NCBI GenBank assembly: GCA_016648135.1
Contig: JADDOH010016554.1
Span: 1-64,000 of the forward strand
Origin: Agrypnia vestita
Lineage: Eukaryota > Arthropoda > Insecta > Trichoptera > Phryganeidae
Length of the DNA stretch: 64,000 nucleotides
Direction: 5' to 3'
Shown: piece by piece, positions 44,908-56,690 of the stretch
Layout: the number at the start of each line of letters is the position of its first letter
How positions within the stretch are numbered: the stretch's first letter is position 1
Notes under the pieces: generated by a model
What the model saw: only the letters and a program-made list of their open reading frames with translations
What the model was told of the DNA's origin: nothing
Database searches by the model: none
Translations under genes and position numbers: made by a program

Positions 44908-45510
44908 ATTGGTAACTACACATTATAGAAGTCTCTGGAACGGTCTACACGAATCTAGAATCAACTGGATTATTCTCAGAAACCATAATCACTAGAAACA
45001 TGGAGAAACGGGTGGAACATTTGCGAACCAACATTTACATATAAAATCGATGACAAACGCGCGCGGCCTGAGTTGTTTTGACAACCGCAATAAGGCCGGC
45101 GCCACACTAAGCGGATGATCCGTCGCTTCTTTTCCGTTGCGTCAAATCGGCAAAGCAATCCGATCCTCGCGAAGTGTGTTGTATATACGTATATTGTATG
45201 AACAGAAACGTAGTGGCGTTCTGCGACGGAAAAGACGCGGCGGAAGATGTACTTAGTGTGGCGCCGGTCTAAGACCACAGAAAGGCGAACCCGTTTGAAT
45301 TGACCAGAGATGAAATACAAACGATAGACACACGGATTGAGTACTTACGTGCGAAACTGAGCGGAATGACCTGGCTATAGACAAAAGTGCAGCGAAGATT
45401 CTAGTGATAATTTGTGTGAAATGAAGAACGGTGCTCCGGTTAAATTTGTGTTTAGTTAATTAATTAAAAAATGTATTAATTTCCAATGTTTTGTTTGCCT
45501 CCTATATATA
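44908..45510 (+). mobile_element. LTR family K copy 3, interrupted by a MITE
   Basis: After TGGTAACTACACATTATAGA (similar to the LTR start at 42.0 kb) come phased GAA/TTC units, a TATAAAA box at 45040, then GAACGGTGCTCCGG and the TTCCAATGTTTTGTTTGCCT end. The small MITE 45094-45269 splits it. Confidence 0.5.
45094..45269. mobile_element. Small MITE with GGCGCCACACTAAG ends and TAA duplication
   Basis: Ends GGCCGGCGCCACACTAAG and CTTAGTGTGGCGCCGGTC are near-perfect inverted repeats; TAA is on both sides (45091-45093, 45270-45272). Inner CCGTCGCTTCTTTTCCG and CGGAAAAGACGCGGCGG also pair loosely. The TAA duplication suggests a PIF/Harbinger-type MITE. Confidence 0.85.
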
Positions 45511-46029
45511 TAAAATTTTATTTTGATATTTGTATTAAAATAAAATGCCGCATGGAGCATGTTTGTGCAACTTTTTTCAGCTATGTTCAAATCCGCGTGA
45601 AACTTTTTTCTGTTATTAATTTAACCTTACATTACGAATATACGTACGGTAAGAAATGATAACGCGACTTGAAGCATTTTAGATGAACATCTACTGAAGA
45701 AAATAACCTGGATGGTAGAGTTATGAATTAAGACGTTAAAGTATCAGATACTGTATCTCATAAAATAGGGAGCGTTTGAAAAGTATTGGGAATAAAACAG
45801 GAAGAACATCGTGAATCAGGAACTTGGGTCAAAGCTTTGTAGTCTAATATAGAGCTTATTGAAGCCCTAGTAGATAAATTGATGGTAGACAACATGTTAT
45901 CCTCTTTGTTAAACGAATAAGGCACATAAAAGGCGAAATAATAAAATAAACAAAACAGATTTCTTAATTTAAAGATGAGTATCGTCTTAAACAACTAGGA
46001 AACCAATATATTCTCACAAGATGGTAAAA

Positions 46030-46445
46030 ACGGAAAGAATAAAGTTTAATTGAGGATTTTACAGCACTCTGGACATTTTACAGTAAATTGGAAATTACTA
46101 CAAGGGTCTGGACTATACTACTAGATTCGCGAAACACCTGGAGACCCTAAAATGTACATCACTACCAACGGAGCGAGCGTAGTGGCCAGCGTATATTCCA
46201 GTGACACTGAATAAGAGAAGTTCATACCGGTTAAGTTCTCACTAAAACGTGATCAAACCAATAGACAACAGCGTTAATTAGTGTGAATTAAGGAATAATG
46301 CAAAAATAAGTGTGCGAAATAATCTGGAGATTAAGAACGGTACTTCAATTTAACTCATGTCCAGTGACTTTCTTTGGTAATATATTTAACCTTAAATTGT
46401 TTTAGTGTTTTCATTTGTCTTCCAAAGCCACGTTCCACGTTCAGT
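46030..46445 (+). repeat. LTR family K fragment
   Basis: ATTTTACAGCACT and GGAAATTACTACAA match 21.5 kb; ATTAAGAACGGTAC, CATGTCCAGTGACTT and TTTTAGTGTTTTCATTTGTC match 41.0 and 45.4 kb; it ends CCACGTTCCACGTTCA. Confidence 0.45.
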
Positions 46446-46448
46446 ATG

Positions 46449-46484
46449 TATATAAGTGGAACGATTCCATCCAGATAATCAGTT
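46449..46484 (+). promoter_or_regulatory. Core promoter: TATA box plus initiator
   Basis: TATATAAG at 46449 and initiator TCAGTT at 46479, with the initiator A 32 bases after the TATA start. Likely a retroelement promoter, since LTR-like DNA precedes it. Confidence 0.35.
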
Positions 46485-46637
46485 TTTTTGTGACGTTTTG
46501 ATGCGGCGATTCAGTACCACCAGCGACAGTAAATCAAGAGAGTATCTATCGTTCAATAGTTAATAAGTCCGACCACAGACGTGCGAATACTCTAGAAGGA
46601 CGAGTATAATGTGTTTCACAGACAAGTGAGAAGTGCC

Positions 46638-47110
46638 AAATATTCAATTCAATTCAATTCAATTCAATTTATTTATGATAATATGTACATTACAAACAAA
46701 ATGTTTAAAGCATACATTTTAGGAAGTATATATCAAAATAAAAATATTTAATAAATTAAAAATAACATAAAATCTGGTCAAAGGTGTAGGAAAATCCCGC
46801 TTCGGAAAACCCCCTCAGACACATGGAATATATCAATATCCAAAGCGATTTTGTTCAGCATAGCTGTGGCTCTTCCAACAGGCATAACCATTGGCAGGTT
46901 GGTCCTGTATATTGGAATATGAAACAATATTCTGAATTTAGGAATAGTGCTCAAATTAAATTCCTGTAATAAATAAAATCTTAAATTAATTTCAAGGGTT
47001 GATTTGCCTCTCCCTGCCATCGTGATTTCAAATATTATTGAATCCCTCATCATGCATTCCTCTGAAACAAGCATTGCGATATAATGATTAATCCATGTTA
47101 GTACGCCCAC
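46638..47110 (-). pseudogene. LINE reverse transcriptase C-terminus with TTGAA-repeat tail
   Basis: A minus frame (47110-46778) includes FRILFHIPIYRTNLPMVMPV and ALDIDIFHVSEGVFR, like the last part of insect Jockey/CR1-type elements. Downstream on the same strand the sequence ends in a TTGAA repeat (46645-46670 region), the usual simple-repeat 3' tail. The 5' part is missing. Confidence 0.6.
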
Positions 47111-47516
47111 AATGTCATTGATAGATTATCCACAGAAACATGTACATGTACGAGTATTCCTATGGTAATTGGAACCTCCACCGTATTCTAGCCGTAACAG
47201 GTAGCGAGACAATCCAATCAAAAGCCAGAAACGGGCGGTTTGCCTCCGCGCTGCCCCTGCGACATGTATTCGAATATTCCATCATTGATCGTTGAACTTA
47301 TAACAAGCAATAATCATGTAAACGCTTTCGTCTGTAAATAAATTCAATAAACCTCAGATCTTTACTGTGAATATCGTATATAATTACTATATTTACTCTG
47401 TTTGTTTTATTGCTTTACTACGCACAATACTTTATGTATGGCAAAGCAATAAAAAAATTGCGATGGCCAATTACTTGACTACTAATATGTATAAATACAT
47501 ATTTTTAATATATTGC

Positions 47517-47612
47517 AGCGAGTCGATGAACTTAGTGAGTGCTGATAACAACGATGTCACGCAGCGCCGGTCAGTCAACGTAACCGCAAACTGCTGCGCA
47601 AGCAATCGAAGG
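47517..47612 (+). other. Exon-like segment of uncertain meaning
   Basis: ATATTGCAG precedes and GTAATAAT follows a 96-base open segment reading ESMNLVSADNNDVTQRRS and so on. It directly precedes LTR-like DNA. It could be a chance splice pair; no family is recognised. Confidence 0.2.
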
Positions 47613-47619
47613 TAATAAT

Positions 47620-47976
47620 AATAACCGCGTTATCTTTCTAGAGAATTCTACGACATTCCAATACATATTAAAATACACGTTGGAATAGTCTAGAACATGC
47701 TATACACACTTCTCGATATCTCTAGAACAAATCTGACTGAGGAATTCAGCCATAAAGAGCGTCACGCGACGCAGACTATGACCGTAGCGTAAAACAGTGT
47801 CATCAGTGATTCGTGATACTAAAACACGCGATATTAGTAGGCGAGCAAACACAGTGTCTCTATCAGTGATACCAGTGCAATAAAGAAAGAATACCGGGGC
47901 GATAAGTTTCTACAAGCGGAACATTGAACCGAATATACGAGAAGTAATCTAAGCGATAGAGACAGAGATCATATCA
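47620..47976 (+). mobile_element. LTR family K copy 4 with heat-shock-like units
   Basis: tTTCt aGAGa aTTCt aCGAc aTTCc at about 47636-47660 gives three TTC units 10 bases apart, then GAATAGTCTAGAA and TTCTCGATATCTCTAGAA. A CATAAAGAGCG TATA-like box and CAGTG starts follow. It is cut by the foldback J. Confidence 0.45.
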
Positions 47977-48180
47977 GTAGACCTCTTTCCATTTAAGAAA
48001 GACAAACGAATTACGAGTAGTATGCGCAAGCCATGCGTATGCGTACGAGGCATATTGTCTCGTTGTGTTGGTGTTTATACCCGCAAACACCAACACAGTG
48101 AAACAATGTGAGTCGTACGCACGACTTACACACACTAATTCGATTATTCGAATGTCTTTCTTAAATGGAAAGAGGTCTAC
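47977..48180. mobile_element. Foldback element family J, complete
   Basis: Ends GTAGACCTCTTTCCATTTAA and its complement; both arms of about 100 bp pair through GCGTACGAGGCATATTGTCT-like and TGTTGGTGTTTATACCC/CAAACACCAACACA. A partial copy is at 25.43 kb. No coding capacity. Confidence 0.85.
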
Positions 48181-48803
48181 GTGTGTTGTCATTTAAATAT
48201 ATATCCTTTGTCTCCAGTTAAATTTAGATATGATAACAGCTATTTTTTCTATTTATCCAATTTATTTCCACACCTTGCAAAATGACAATTCAAACTTTAA
48301 TTATTTTTTGAGTCGCGTTCGCCGACGCGATGTATTTATACATCGTATCATTTGTTATCTCCCAGCGGACGAATACGGCATTGCGACTAGCGACCCACAT
48401 CCAAACAGACGCCAGACAGTTTTTTTCGCTCATTTCTTTGTTATTTTTTTAGATAAGTTTGTTTCTTCTCTACCCTTAATTATAATATAAAAAGAAAATA
48501 ATCCAAATACGACTCGGACTGCTTGCGGACAATGTTCTCAAATGAAAGAAACAGATATTCTGTTATTTTCAAAGAATGTTGTATGTTGTAACTACCTACT
48601 TACACAATATATTACGTGTGTTGTTACGTAAGGATTGTCTCATATATTGTCGTTCTTTCGGGTGTAGCTTGGATTTATAGAATACACAAATCTTTTATGC
48701 ATGGAAGCCGTAATATTTTTTGGTGTATTAAAATTTTGATAAATGATATGATTAAAACATTTTTAATCTTTTTTCCACAACATATTGTTTCTTGATCGTA
48801 CCG

Positions 48804-48830
48804 GTTTCAGCCTATCACGGTCATCTTCAG
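48804..48830 (-). ncRNA. Degenerate hammerhead-like motif
   Basis: Minus strand: CTGAAGA, a weak ACC/GGT-type hairpin, GAAACCGG. Similar CTGAAGATG...GAAACCGG strings are widespread in arthropod genomes near Penelope-like ends, from memory. No repeat body was identified. Confidence 0.3.
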
Positions 48831-49039
48831 ACAGGTATATTATTATCTTTAGCTAAGTCATTTATATAATTTTAGTACAGGGGTGTTTAACAGTGAGTCT
48901 TTGAACCACCGATTATTGCGTTTTCTACCGATCACACAACCCATTTTCGTAAAAATCTATTTTTTTTTTTATAACTTTAATCCAAGTTGATGCAACCGGC
49001 CATATATAATGTTTATTTAGTGTTTTATGATTCTATATA

Positions 49040-49900
49040 ATATTAATATTTCAACGATGACAAATGCTCAACCCTAGAATCTAAAAGAGAACTAAAATAC
49101 CTTGGTGTAATAATAGACCAACACCTAAAATGGCACAGCCACATTAGCGAGTTGGTCAAAAGAATAAGGAAATGCATATATATGTTCATAAGATTGCGTA
49201 ACACACTAACCATAGATAATTTAAAAATGGTTTATTACGCTTCTGTCCATGCACTACTCCAATATGGAATCATTGGATGGGGAGGGGCGTATAATAACAT
49301 CATAAACACAGTGAAAGTAATCCAAAGATCAATTATAAAAGTAATATTAAAAAAAAGAAAAACCTTCTCTACACAATTACTTTTCTCTAAATTCCAAGTT
49401 CCAAAATTAGAGAATGTTTACAAAAAAACGTCAATTATACAACTAATTAAAGAAAACATAACTGCTAAATTTGAAAAAAACACATCATTAAGATTCAAAA
49501 ATAATTTTAAAATCCCAAAATGTAATACCAAACTGTGTCAACAAAACTACATATACTTGGGCATAAAAAACTTCAATAACCTACCTACAGATATTAAGAA
49601 AATCGATGACTTACAATAATTACTTACTTAATTGTTGTACAATTAAAGAAAAAATAAACCAACACTTTAGATCGATACAATTTGACAATGCATAACAAGA
49701 CTAAGACAAGCTGAGAAACAAATAAGCCAAATCCAAAATAAACTAATAAAGTGTAAGCCCCTCACTAAGCACATGAGCAAGTCTCATTTTTGGAGAGGCA
49801 AAGCAATAAAATAAAATGTATCTAAGTAGATTGTAATAGACAAATGTATTTGATTTAAATGTAGTTTTAATATCAAATAAAAATAAAAAAATTAAAAAAA
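49040..49900 (+). pseudogene. LINE (CR1/Jockey group) reverse transcriptase C-terminus and 3' tail
   Basis: An open frame from about 49053 to a TAA at 49617 contains RELKYLGVIIDQHLKWHSHI, LKMVYYASVHALLQYGIIGW and NIYLGIK-like endings. KYLGVIIDQHLKW and LQYGIIGWGG are typical of the thumb region after the catalytic domain in CR1/Jockey/I LINEs. A noncoding tail follows and ends in A-rich AATAAAAATAAAAAAATT near 49890. The copy lacks the endonuclease and polymerase core, but the remaining frame is intact, suggesting a fairly recent insertion. Confidence 0.83.
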
Positions 49901-50539
49901 TCAGAGTCATGCTAAGATAGGTTACTAAAAGTATCCCAAAATTAGAATTTTGTCGAGTTAGTGCGTGTAAGTGTTTTGGGTAGAAAATGTCCACCTGTCC
50001 AAAGACATCTTCTTGTATCGGCACGTGACTTGTATATTGTGAGTGGCGAGTGGTGTATGTGAAATGATTCAGCAGAACCAGGATGAGTAGATGGATACCT
50101 ACAAGGCGTAAATTACACTCACAAGTGCTCATGATTAAATTAAATAAATAAAGTAGTAAAGAATAGACATATTGAGACATAAATAAGTCAAAACAAACAA
50201 AAAAATTATCTTTGAGATTAAACATTATTATTAATAACATATTGAGTTTTACTTTAATTTAATCCTTTAAACTTTTTTAAAATACGTGAAATCTTAGAGA
50301 ATTGAATTAACCATCCATTTAATCATAAAAGTTACTCAACAAAACAAATATAATATTTTTTCTTTCTTCTTTATAAATATGAGGAATATATATGTTATTG
50401 TAAAGTTTTAAAACCAACACGTAATTTTTCTTAAAATTTCATACAACTAATACTACCAAAGGTTTAAGCAAGAATCCAAATTATTAGGTTCCTATTATAA
50501 GCTTTAATACAACTTTTATATTTTGTCCACAACTTTAAA

Positions 50540-50935
50540 TCATGTCGGCAAAACCACTTCGAATATTAGATTTGTTTTTACACAATCGCGGCACAGCTTC
50601 AACTAGTAAATGCCCAATCTATGAGAGATGTATACAAAGAACCTATGAAGCGCCACACGAGTCGATCAAATACTTATTTTTTCCATTTAAAACAAACGAG
50701 AGCTACACAGCACGAGAACGATCAAATATGGCGTCGCCCGAACAGCTGATTTCTATCAATCTCCCGCCGTCCGCTGTCAGATTTTCCCGCCGGATTTTCA
50801 TTTTACTGACATTAATCAGCAACCCGTTCCCCCGCGGAGCCCGCTCCCTCCCCTCCCCCCCCCACCATGGTGGTGGCACCGCCCGCCCCTTGCCCACGCC
50901 ATTTAATTGGAATTTCGTTATCTATTGAACGTTTG
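50540..50935. other. GC-rich island with CpG-rich core
   Basis: Contains a CCCGCGGAGCCCGCTCCCTC segment, a CCCCCCCC run and the palindrome CCACCATGGTGGTGG. Open frames exist on both strands, but none is convincing. Confidence 0.3.
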
Positions 50936-51105
50936 GCGGGTTGTAGCTTGCAGGGATGGTAAAAGAATGTCGTTTTCTTTCTCCCGGTGTAGTGATCGGT
51001 GTAGTGATTATCATAATGTCGTGTTTTAATTACGTGTCCAAGGAGCCCTATTCTGAGCTGCAAACCCTTCCACAAGTTGTGCACATGCATTCAGTGGGTA
51101 GTGGA

Positions 51106-52300
51106 CAGGGAATACAATCTCGGTACACTGAGATCTCGAAATACCTAAATCTCGCACCAATTTTGCAAGATCAATCTGGCATCGAAATTTGATCGATCAA
51201 GATCAATCCTGTCTATTTTTTTACTGAAGAGGAACATGCGATCTTACTTGGATTAGAACAAGCGTTTGTGCTTGTATGTAAAACTGGCCGCCTTAAGTTT
51301 TATGTCGCCGATATATTCGGACCTGATAACTGCGGAACATACTTAGCGTTTTATGATCCGGAAATTACAAGACGTAAAAACTACTCTAACAATAAAATGA
51401 GTTAAATTTTCGAGAAAACGTTTATAACCTCTCATATGAGCCTACTCAATGATGCAATAATCAGTGATCTATTATTGCGTCATTGAATGTGCTTCTTACG
51501 AATTTACTTTCAAAAATGCGCATAAAAATCAAACATTTTAATTTTTTTAAATTAACTTTATTTCTGATGTTGATTATGATTGTATTATATTTCTTATTTC
51601 GTTGATTATTTCTTAAAAATAACGTTAATTACTTTTTGAAAAACGGTGATACAGTTATTTTTTCCTTTTTATTTATCTTTATAACAAAAATTAAGTAGGT
51701 ATCATTATATTATTACTAGTTCTTTCTTTCTCTTATCCCATTTCCCATTTCATTTGGGGTCGGCTCTCTTTCTTCTTATTTTTTTCCACGATTCCCTGTT
51801 CTGGGCCATCGCTTCGTCCAACTGGGCATTCTTCAGGTCTTTTTCCACACTACTCCATCATGTGGCGCGAAATGCGAAATGTACTGCATGATCTTCATAC
51901 CTCATTACATGACCATACTATCTCAGTCGCGATTCCTTCACCTTTTCAGTAACAGGAGCCACTCTAAAACTACCCCTGATATGCTCATTTCTCACTCTGT
52001 CACGTCTCGTTACATCCCCAGACCATCTGAGCATCTTCATTTCACTGGTATGGAGTTTTTGCTCGTGAACCTTCTTTACAGTCCAGCATTCTGAGCTGTA
52101 GATCATTGCAGGTCTTACTGCAGTTTTGTATACAAAACCTTTAGTCCCCACAGGCACTTATCATTATATTATTACTAGTTAAATTAAAATAATAATTATT
52201 AAAATTTTATTCTATGCGAGATCTGGCCAATGGCGAGATTGATATTATTGATCTCGCGAGATCCTGACTTGGCTAAAATCGCTCGAGATTGCATTCCCTA
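51106..52300. mobile_element. hAT-type element family S, copy 1, with nested LINE
   Basis: Ends CAGGGAATACAATCTCG and CGAGATTGCATTCCCTA are inverted; GTAGTGGA (51098-51105) and GTAGTGGG (52301-52308) form an 8-bp duplication with one mismatch. ATCTCG/CGAGAT repeats cluster near both ends. The LINE 51722-52158 is inserted inside. Another left end is at 63622. Confidence 0.8.
51722..52158 (-). mobile_element. 5'-truncated RTE-type LINE with 22-bp target duplication
   Basis: A minus frame (52157-51918) reads KGFVYKTAVRPAMIYSSECW, KLHTSEMKMLRWSGDVTRRD and RVRNEHIRGSFRVAPVTEKV, the signature of RTE-class C-terminal regions. Exact 22-bp direct repeats beginning TATCATTATATTATTACTAG flank it (51700-51721, 52159-52180). 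After a frameshift, the coding relic continues to the RAD-like end and AAGAAAG tail at the left. Confidence 0.93.
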
Positions 52301-52938
52301 GTAGTGGGGTTCTGAGAGAAGGGTTTTCCTGCATCAATTTGGAAGAGCGCAGAACAAATTGGAGCCTCTCAAAAGAAGCAAACATTTCCAGTGTTGAAAC
52401 CATGCTCCTGAAGTCTCATCATGTAAGTAGTTTGTTACGGACTGGTGCTGCTCTCTGGAAGTGTAATTAACAGACGCCTTCTGCCAACATTTTGACGCCG
52501 GATGTCCCATGATCCTTGACCACCGAATAGGACTGCTGAAGCAAAGACCAGCTCACTTACTCTCGATACATCTCCTGTGAATCGGACATATTCTGCACTG
52601 CGCAGGCAAGAGCTAGCTTCCCGTCTCACAACGACTTACTCAAAATATTTAAATAAAAACAAATGCAATAAAAAAAGCAAACAATGTTTAAATGTAAATA
52701 ATAAAATGTAAAGTAGAGAGTAGAGACACAGTTGTGACAACTTATTGAAAAACAATATAATAACAACAAAAGAGGTAAAAAAAAAATATATGTAAAAGTA
52801 TAATTTAGATGACTAAATACAATCATTTCGCAATCGCCTTTATGTGTCCACGAGATGGCTTTATACTAGTTTTTTCACAATTTTTTTTTGGGTCAATTTG
52901 GATGGAATGGGGAAGATTGTAAAATAGCTAACGCTTAA

Positions 52939-53854
52939 GGGGGGGTAAAGTTTTTAACTTTTTTTTTTCATTTTATTTTTTATTTTTTAAATGAATTTAT
53001 AACATCGCAAGAATATTGTGTCAAAATTTCAAGTCAATCGGAGCAAAATTGACGAAATTATGAACATTTGAGCGATACTCAGACTGATTTTCTATACCTG
53101 CTCGGGCAGCTAAGAGACGCGCTCACCTGAGGACTACCGGACGTACTATTGTATTGGAAGAGTTTTACGTAGACAAGGACAAAAAGATGCTGATGATGAA
53201 AGCTCTTTGCTGTGTGAACATGGCAACGACGATTATGTGTAAGTATAAAATAAGTGTTGAGTTTTATTTTGAATATTACAGTGTCCAAAACTTTAAAGCG
53301 TTTTCCCTACATCTCACGTTTTCAAAGTCGGTGTCCATCATAACTTCAAAACTACTACACCGATACTTTTGAAATTTTGAACACTATTTCTGTACATAAT
53401 TTAATAGGTAACGCTGGAGAGTTTTTTTTCAAATATGTTATTAATTTTTATTTTTTAATAACAAATTAATCGATATTTTTCGCAAAAAAAATCGCGTTTT
53501 TCCCTTCAAAGTGTTCCAAAAAATTGAAAAATTGAAATGTCAAAAAACCCTCCCAGCGTTACCTGGGAAAACCTATTATCTAACGAATGAAATTTGATTT
53601 TTTGATTTCAGATGATCTAGCACCAAGTTATGATGGACACCGCAATTCTACTTTTTTCCGAGACACGTCAGAATAATTGCTGCCATTGCCGTATTTTTTA
53701 ATATTTCTTCTTGAAAATATTACACAATATTCTTCAAATGTCATACTTTAATGTACCATTAGTTTTATAAAGAAATTTTAACTGTGTCGTCACAAAAAAT
53801 TCACAAAAACATACCTTTTTTTGTACGAATTAACCTTACCCCCCCCCCCCCCCC
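52939..53854 (-). mobile_element. TTAA-flanked element family O, copy 2 (inverted)
   Basis: TTAA then GGGGGGTAAAG on the left and CCTTACCCCCCCCC then TTAA on the right; the C run is about 18 long. It matches 12347-13230 in opposite orientation along the whole length, including GGCAGCTAAGAGACGCGCTC and AATCGCGTTTTTCCCTTC. Confidence 0.82.
53064..53242 (+). pseudogene. Short reading-frame relic of family O
   Basis: Corresponds to 12923-13102. It has one TGA and a 1-base deletion but then keeps LRRQGQKDADDESSLLCEHG and ends DDYV, TAA. GTAAGT overlaps the stop, and a pyrimidine-rich GGGCAG lies before CTAAGAG, so the piece could have been an exon. Confidence 0.4.
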
Positions 53855-54376
53855 TTAAGTAACTAAAGCGATTTTTCTTTGAGTTTAGGTATACTTAAGG
53901 TATCTCTAGATCTTGTTGATCGAAAATGTATTCCAAAAGGTGGTCAGTTTTGCCGCTTGCTCAAATACCGCGTAGCAAGAGGTCGGCCCGCGTGGCAGCC
54001 CTGCTGTTCGACGCCCGACTGAATCAATGTATTTTGCGAAATCGGTTTGTTTTAAACCAACACGATTTGTTTGCTTTTTTTAATGCGTCCGTATTGGGAA
54101 TTTATTTTACTGCGTGAACGAATAATGTTTTATCTTTGTGGCTTTACGTCCATGAGTAATTGCTTAACACCTGCGATTTATCACAGACAGGTTTTTGTTT
54201 TCCTTACACCCGCTGTACGGTGTACCTCCTTGCAATATCGCTTCCATTTATTTTTGTCACACGAACCGACAAAAAGCCGCGCCGCAAGGGTGAAAAATTG
54301 CCATAATTATTCGGATTTTACCGACGCAAAAAAAATGTTATTGTATTTAAATTATAGTTCTGGTCTAGGTTGGGAA

Positions 54377-55412
54377 TAGGGATGGGTCGTCCACGTCCGT
54401 CCATCGACGAGACGATCAACTAGTTGACGCATCAACTTCGTTACGCGGACTATCGTTGGCTATTTTTATTACGTTAATTTTTAAAATTTAAAGAAGTTCG
54501 AAGGAATATAGTTTCGGGGAAAGTAAAACCGCTACTTGTGCTTATATGTAAAAAGAAATATTTTATTATTTATTTGTTTACGCACATTATAGGCTTTTAC
54601 ATATTGTTTTATATACTTCTTTCTATATATAATAAAGAAAGAAGTAGGTATACACAACAATATCAGGTGTAAGCAGTAAAATATAAATATAAACTACATA
54701 TATAAGCAGTGAAAGTATTGGGTATAAGCATTAAAATATGAGTATAAAAATAAAAAATATAAATAAGTACAAAGCAGTAATGTGTGTATAAAAAAATATA
54801 TTAGGTACATATCATTACATGTGTACAGGGTTATATGGAAAACATTAATAACCTCGCAGGACTATATTCCTGCCTTGATTATGAGTCGAAAGCTATCATG
54901 ACCTAATATCAATAGTTATGGAGATATGCGACATCAAAGTTTGAATTTTTTCAATATATCTGACTTATTTTTTGGAAAACGTTGGACTATCACTACACTA
55001 ACTCAAATCGATTACGATAAATTCATTCGTTTCAATACAAATTAAATAAAATGATAAAAACCTTTACATTTATTTATTATTTATAAATTTATAAATAAAT
55101 ACATAATTTAAAAATACTTTGCATTTGAGATGTAATCTAGAAATTTATTGAAGAATAAATCTTTCAAAGTCAGGCTTTCACTTTGTGGTGACATTATTAC
55201 TATATAAACATATCTGTATTATTTGTCAACTTTAGTTTAAGGCTCAATCTGAGTAAAAGAACACTGTTCCCGAAACATGTAAAAAATCAATAAAAAGTGG
55301 TGTAAACAAAATTATAATAGATTTATTTTTTTTTATCTTTAAAGTTGACTAGTTGACGAATTCAACTAGTTGATCGTCTCGTCGATGGACGGACGTGGAC
55401 GACCCATCCCTA
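54377..55412. mobile_element. hAT-type element family R with 51-bp perfect inverted ends
   Basis: Ends start TAGGGATGGGTCGTCCACGT and are identical, inverted, for 51 bp. GTTGGGAA is duplicated exactly (54369-54376, 55413-55420). A single arm of foldback E lies inside. No transposase frame is seen, so it is non-autonomous; perfect ends suggest recent activity. Confidence 0.95.
54826..55065 (+). repeat. Foldback family E, single arm nested in hAT R
   Basis: CAGGGTTATATGGAAAACAT, CAATAGTTATGGAGATATGC and TGCCTTGATTATGAGTCGAA match the left arm of 8333-8590. The opposite arm is missing. Confidence 0.75.
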
Positions 55413-55979
55413 GTTGGGAAGTTGTTTAAAAATGTTGAGGTCGTGTGGAAAACATCTCTTATATTCCACTGAAATATTTGTTAAAAATATACACAACGAG
55501 GTACTTACATTCAGGGTCGGTCTTCAGTTCCCAACCCCGCCACTCCATCTCACAACAGCACTCTCCCCTTTTCCTCTAAAAATGTTTTTTTCCCTAAGCT
55601 CCGAGAATATTTGAATAAAAATCTTGTTTAAGTTTTCCATCATTTATTTTATTTAAATTGGATAAATTGTGTTTCATAAGTAGTTGGTCTCAAAATCTAA
55701 TTTCTTTTTATGTAAAGACTGATTGGAAATGCCTATATACAATATTCAGTTGCGAAAACCAAACGAATTGGAGATTTGCGCTTTTGATGTAAAGGATCAT
55801 TCAAGAAACGATTTATAGTTTTTAGTGTATTTAATATTTATAAAAATACTTTGTGCGTACATATATAATATATATTTATGATTATGTATATATGACTGCG
55901 CTGTTTTTGCATTTATTTACAGCTAATAAAATGCAAGCAAGTTGACTCGTATGTAATTGCGTGTATTATTATTCGATTC

Positions 55980-56525
55980 CTATTAATCTCCTTTATTCTT
56001 CTTCTTCTCTTCTTCTCTTCTTCTTATTACAGTAGTAGTCTGATTATTATTCTTTATTATTTGGATTTGAGTATGAGTAGCGGACTGAGTATGATGGATG
56101 AGGAGGAGTGGAGGATGTCGTCTTATTATGTAGGAGTGGGATTATTCGTCTTAGGATTGGTAGGGATGAGGAGGCGGAGGAGTCAGTAGTCTTGAGGTCG
56201 GAGGGGGAGGTAGTGTATTATGAGTGGCAGTAGATGAGTCTGATTAGTGAGTATTAGGATATTATTATTGTTAGAAGTGATGTATGGCGGTGTATGAGGA
56301 GTAGTGTATTATTATTATTAGTATTGAGGAGGAAGTATTTATTTTAGATTAGGAGGATTAGTAGTGCATTAGTAGTGATTGGTGTCTGTATTATGACGAT
56401 GAGGAGGAGTCTGTGGATGCTCTTAGTAGTTGATGACCGTAGTAACTGGAATAGGAGGGGAGGAGGAGGCATTCTTCTTCTCATTTGTTATTCTATTATT
56501 ATTCTTCTTATTTCTGCCTTCTTCT

Positions 56526-56572
<47 letters not shown>

Positions 56573-56690
56573 TTCTTCTTCTTCTTCTTCTTCTTCTTCT
56601 TCTTCTTCTTCTCATTTCTTCTCATTTTTTCTTCTCTTCTTCTTCTTCTCTTCTTTTCTCTCTCTCTCTCTCTCTCTCATTCTTCTCATT
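55980..56690. repeat. Large purine/pyrimidine simple-repeat tract
   Basis: From about 56040 to 56480 the plus strand is GGA/GTA-rich; from 56480 it switches to pyrimidines, with CTT repeated from 56517 to 56612 (two interruptions) and CT repeated from 56657 to 56679. Long Ser, Phe or Leu runs in translated frames are artefacts. Confidence 0.95.

Noticed and set aside
50542..50928. 128-codon frame beginning MSAKPLRILDLF
   Set aside because: No family resemblance, and the second half is a proline/arginine-rich translation of a GC island.
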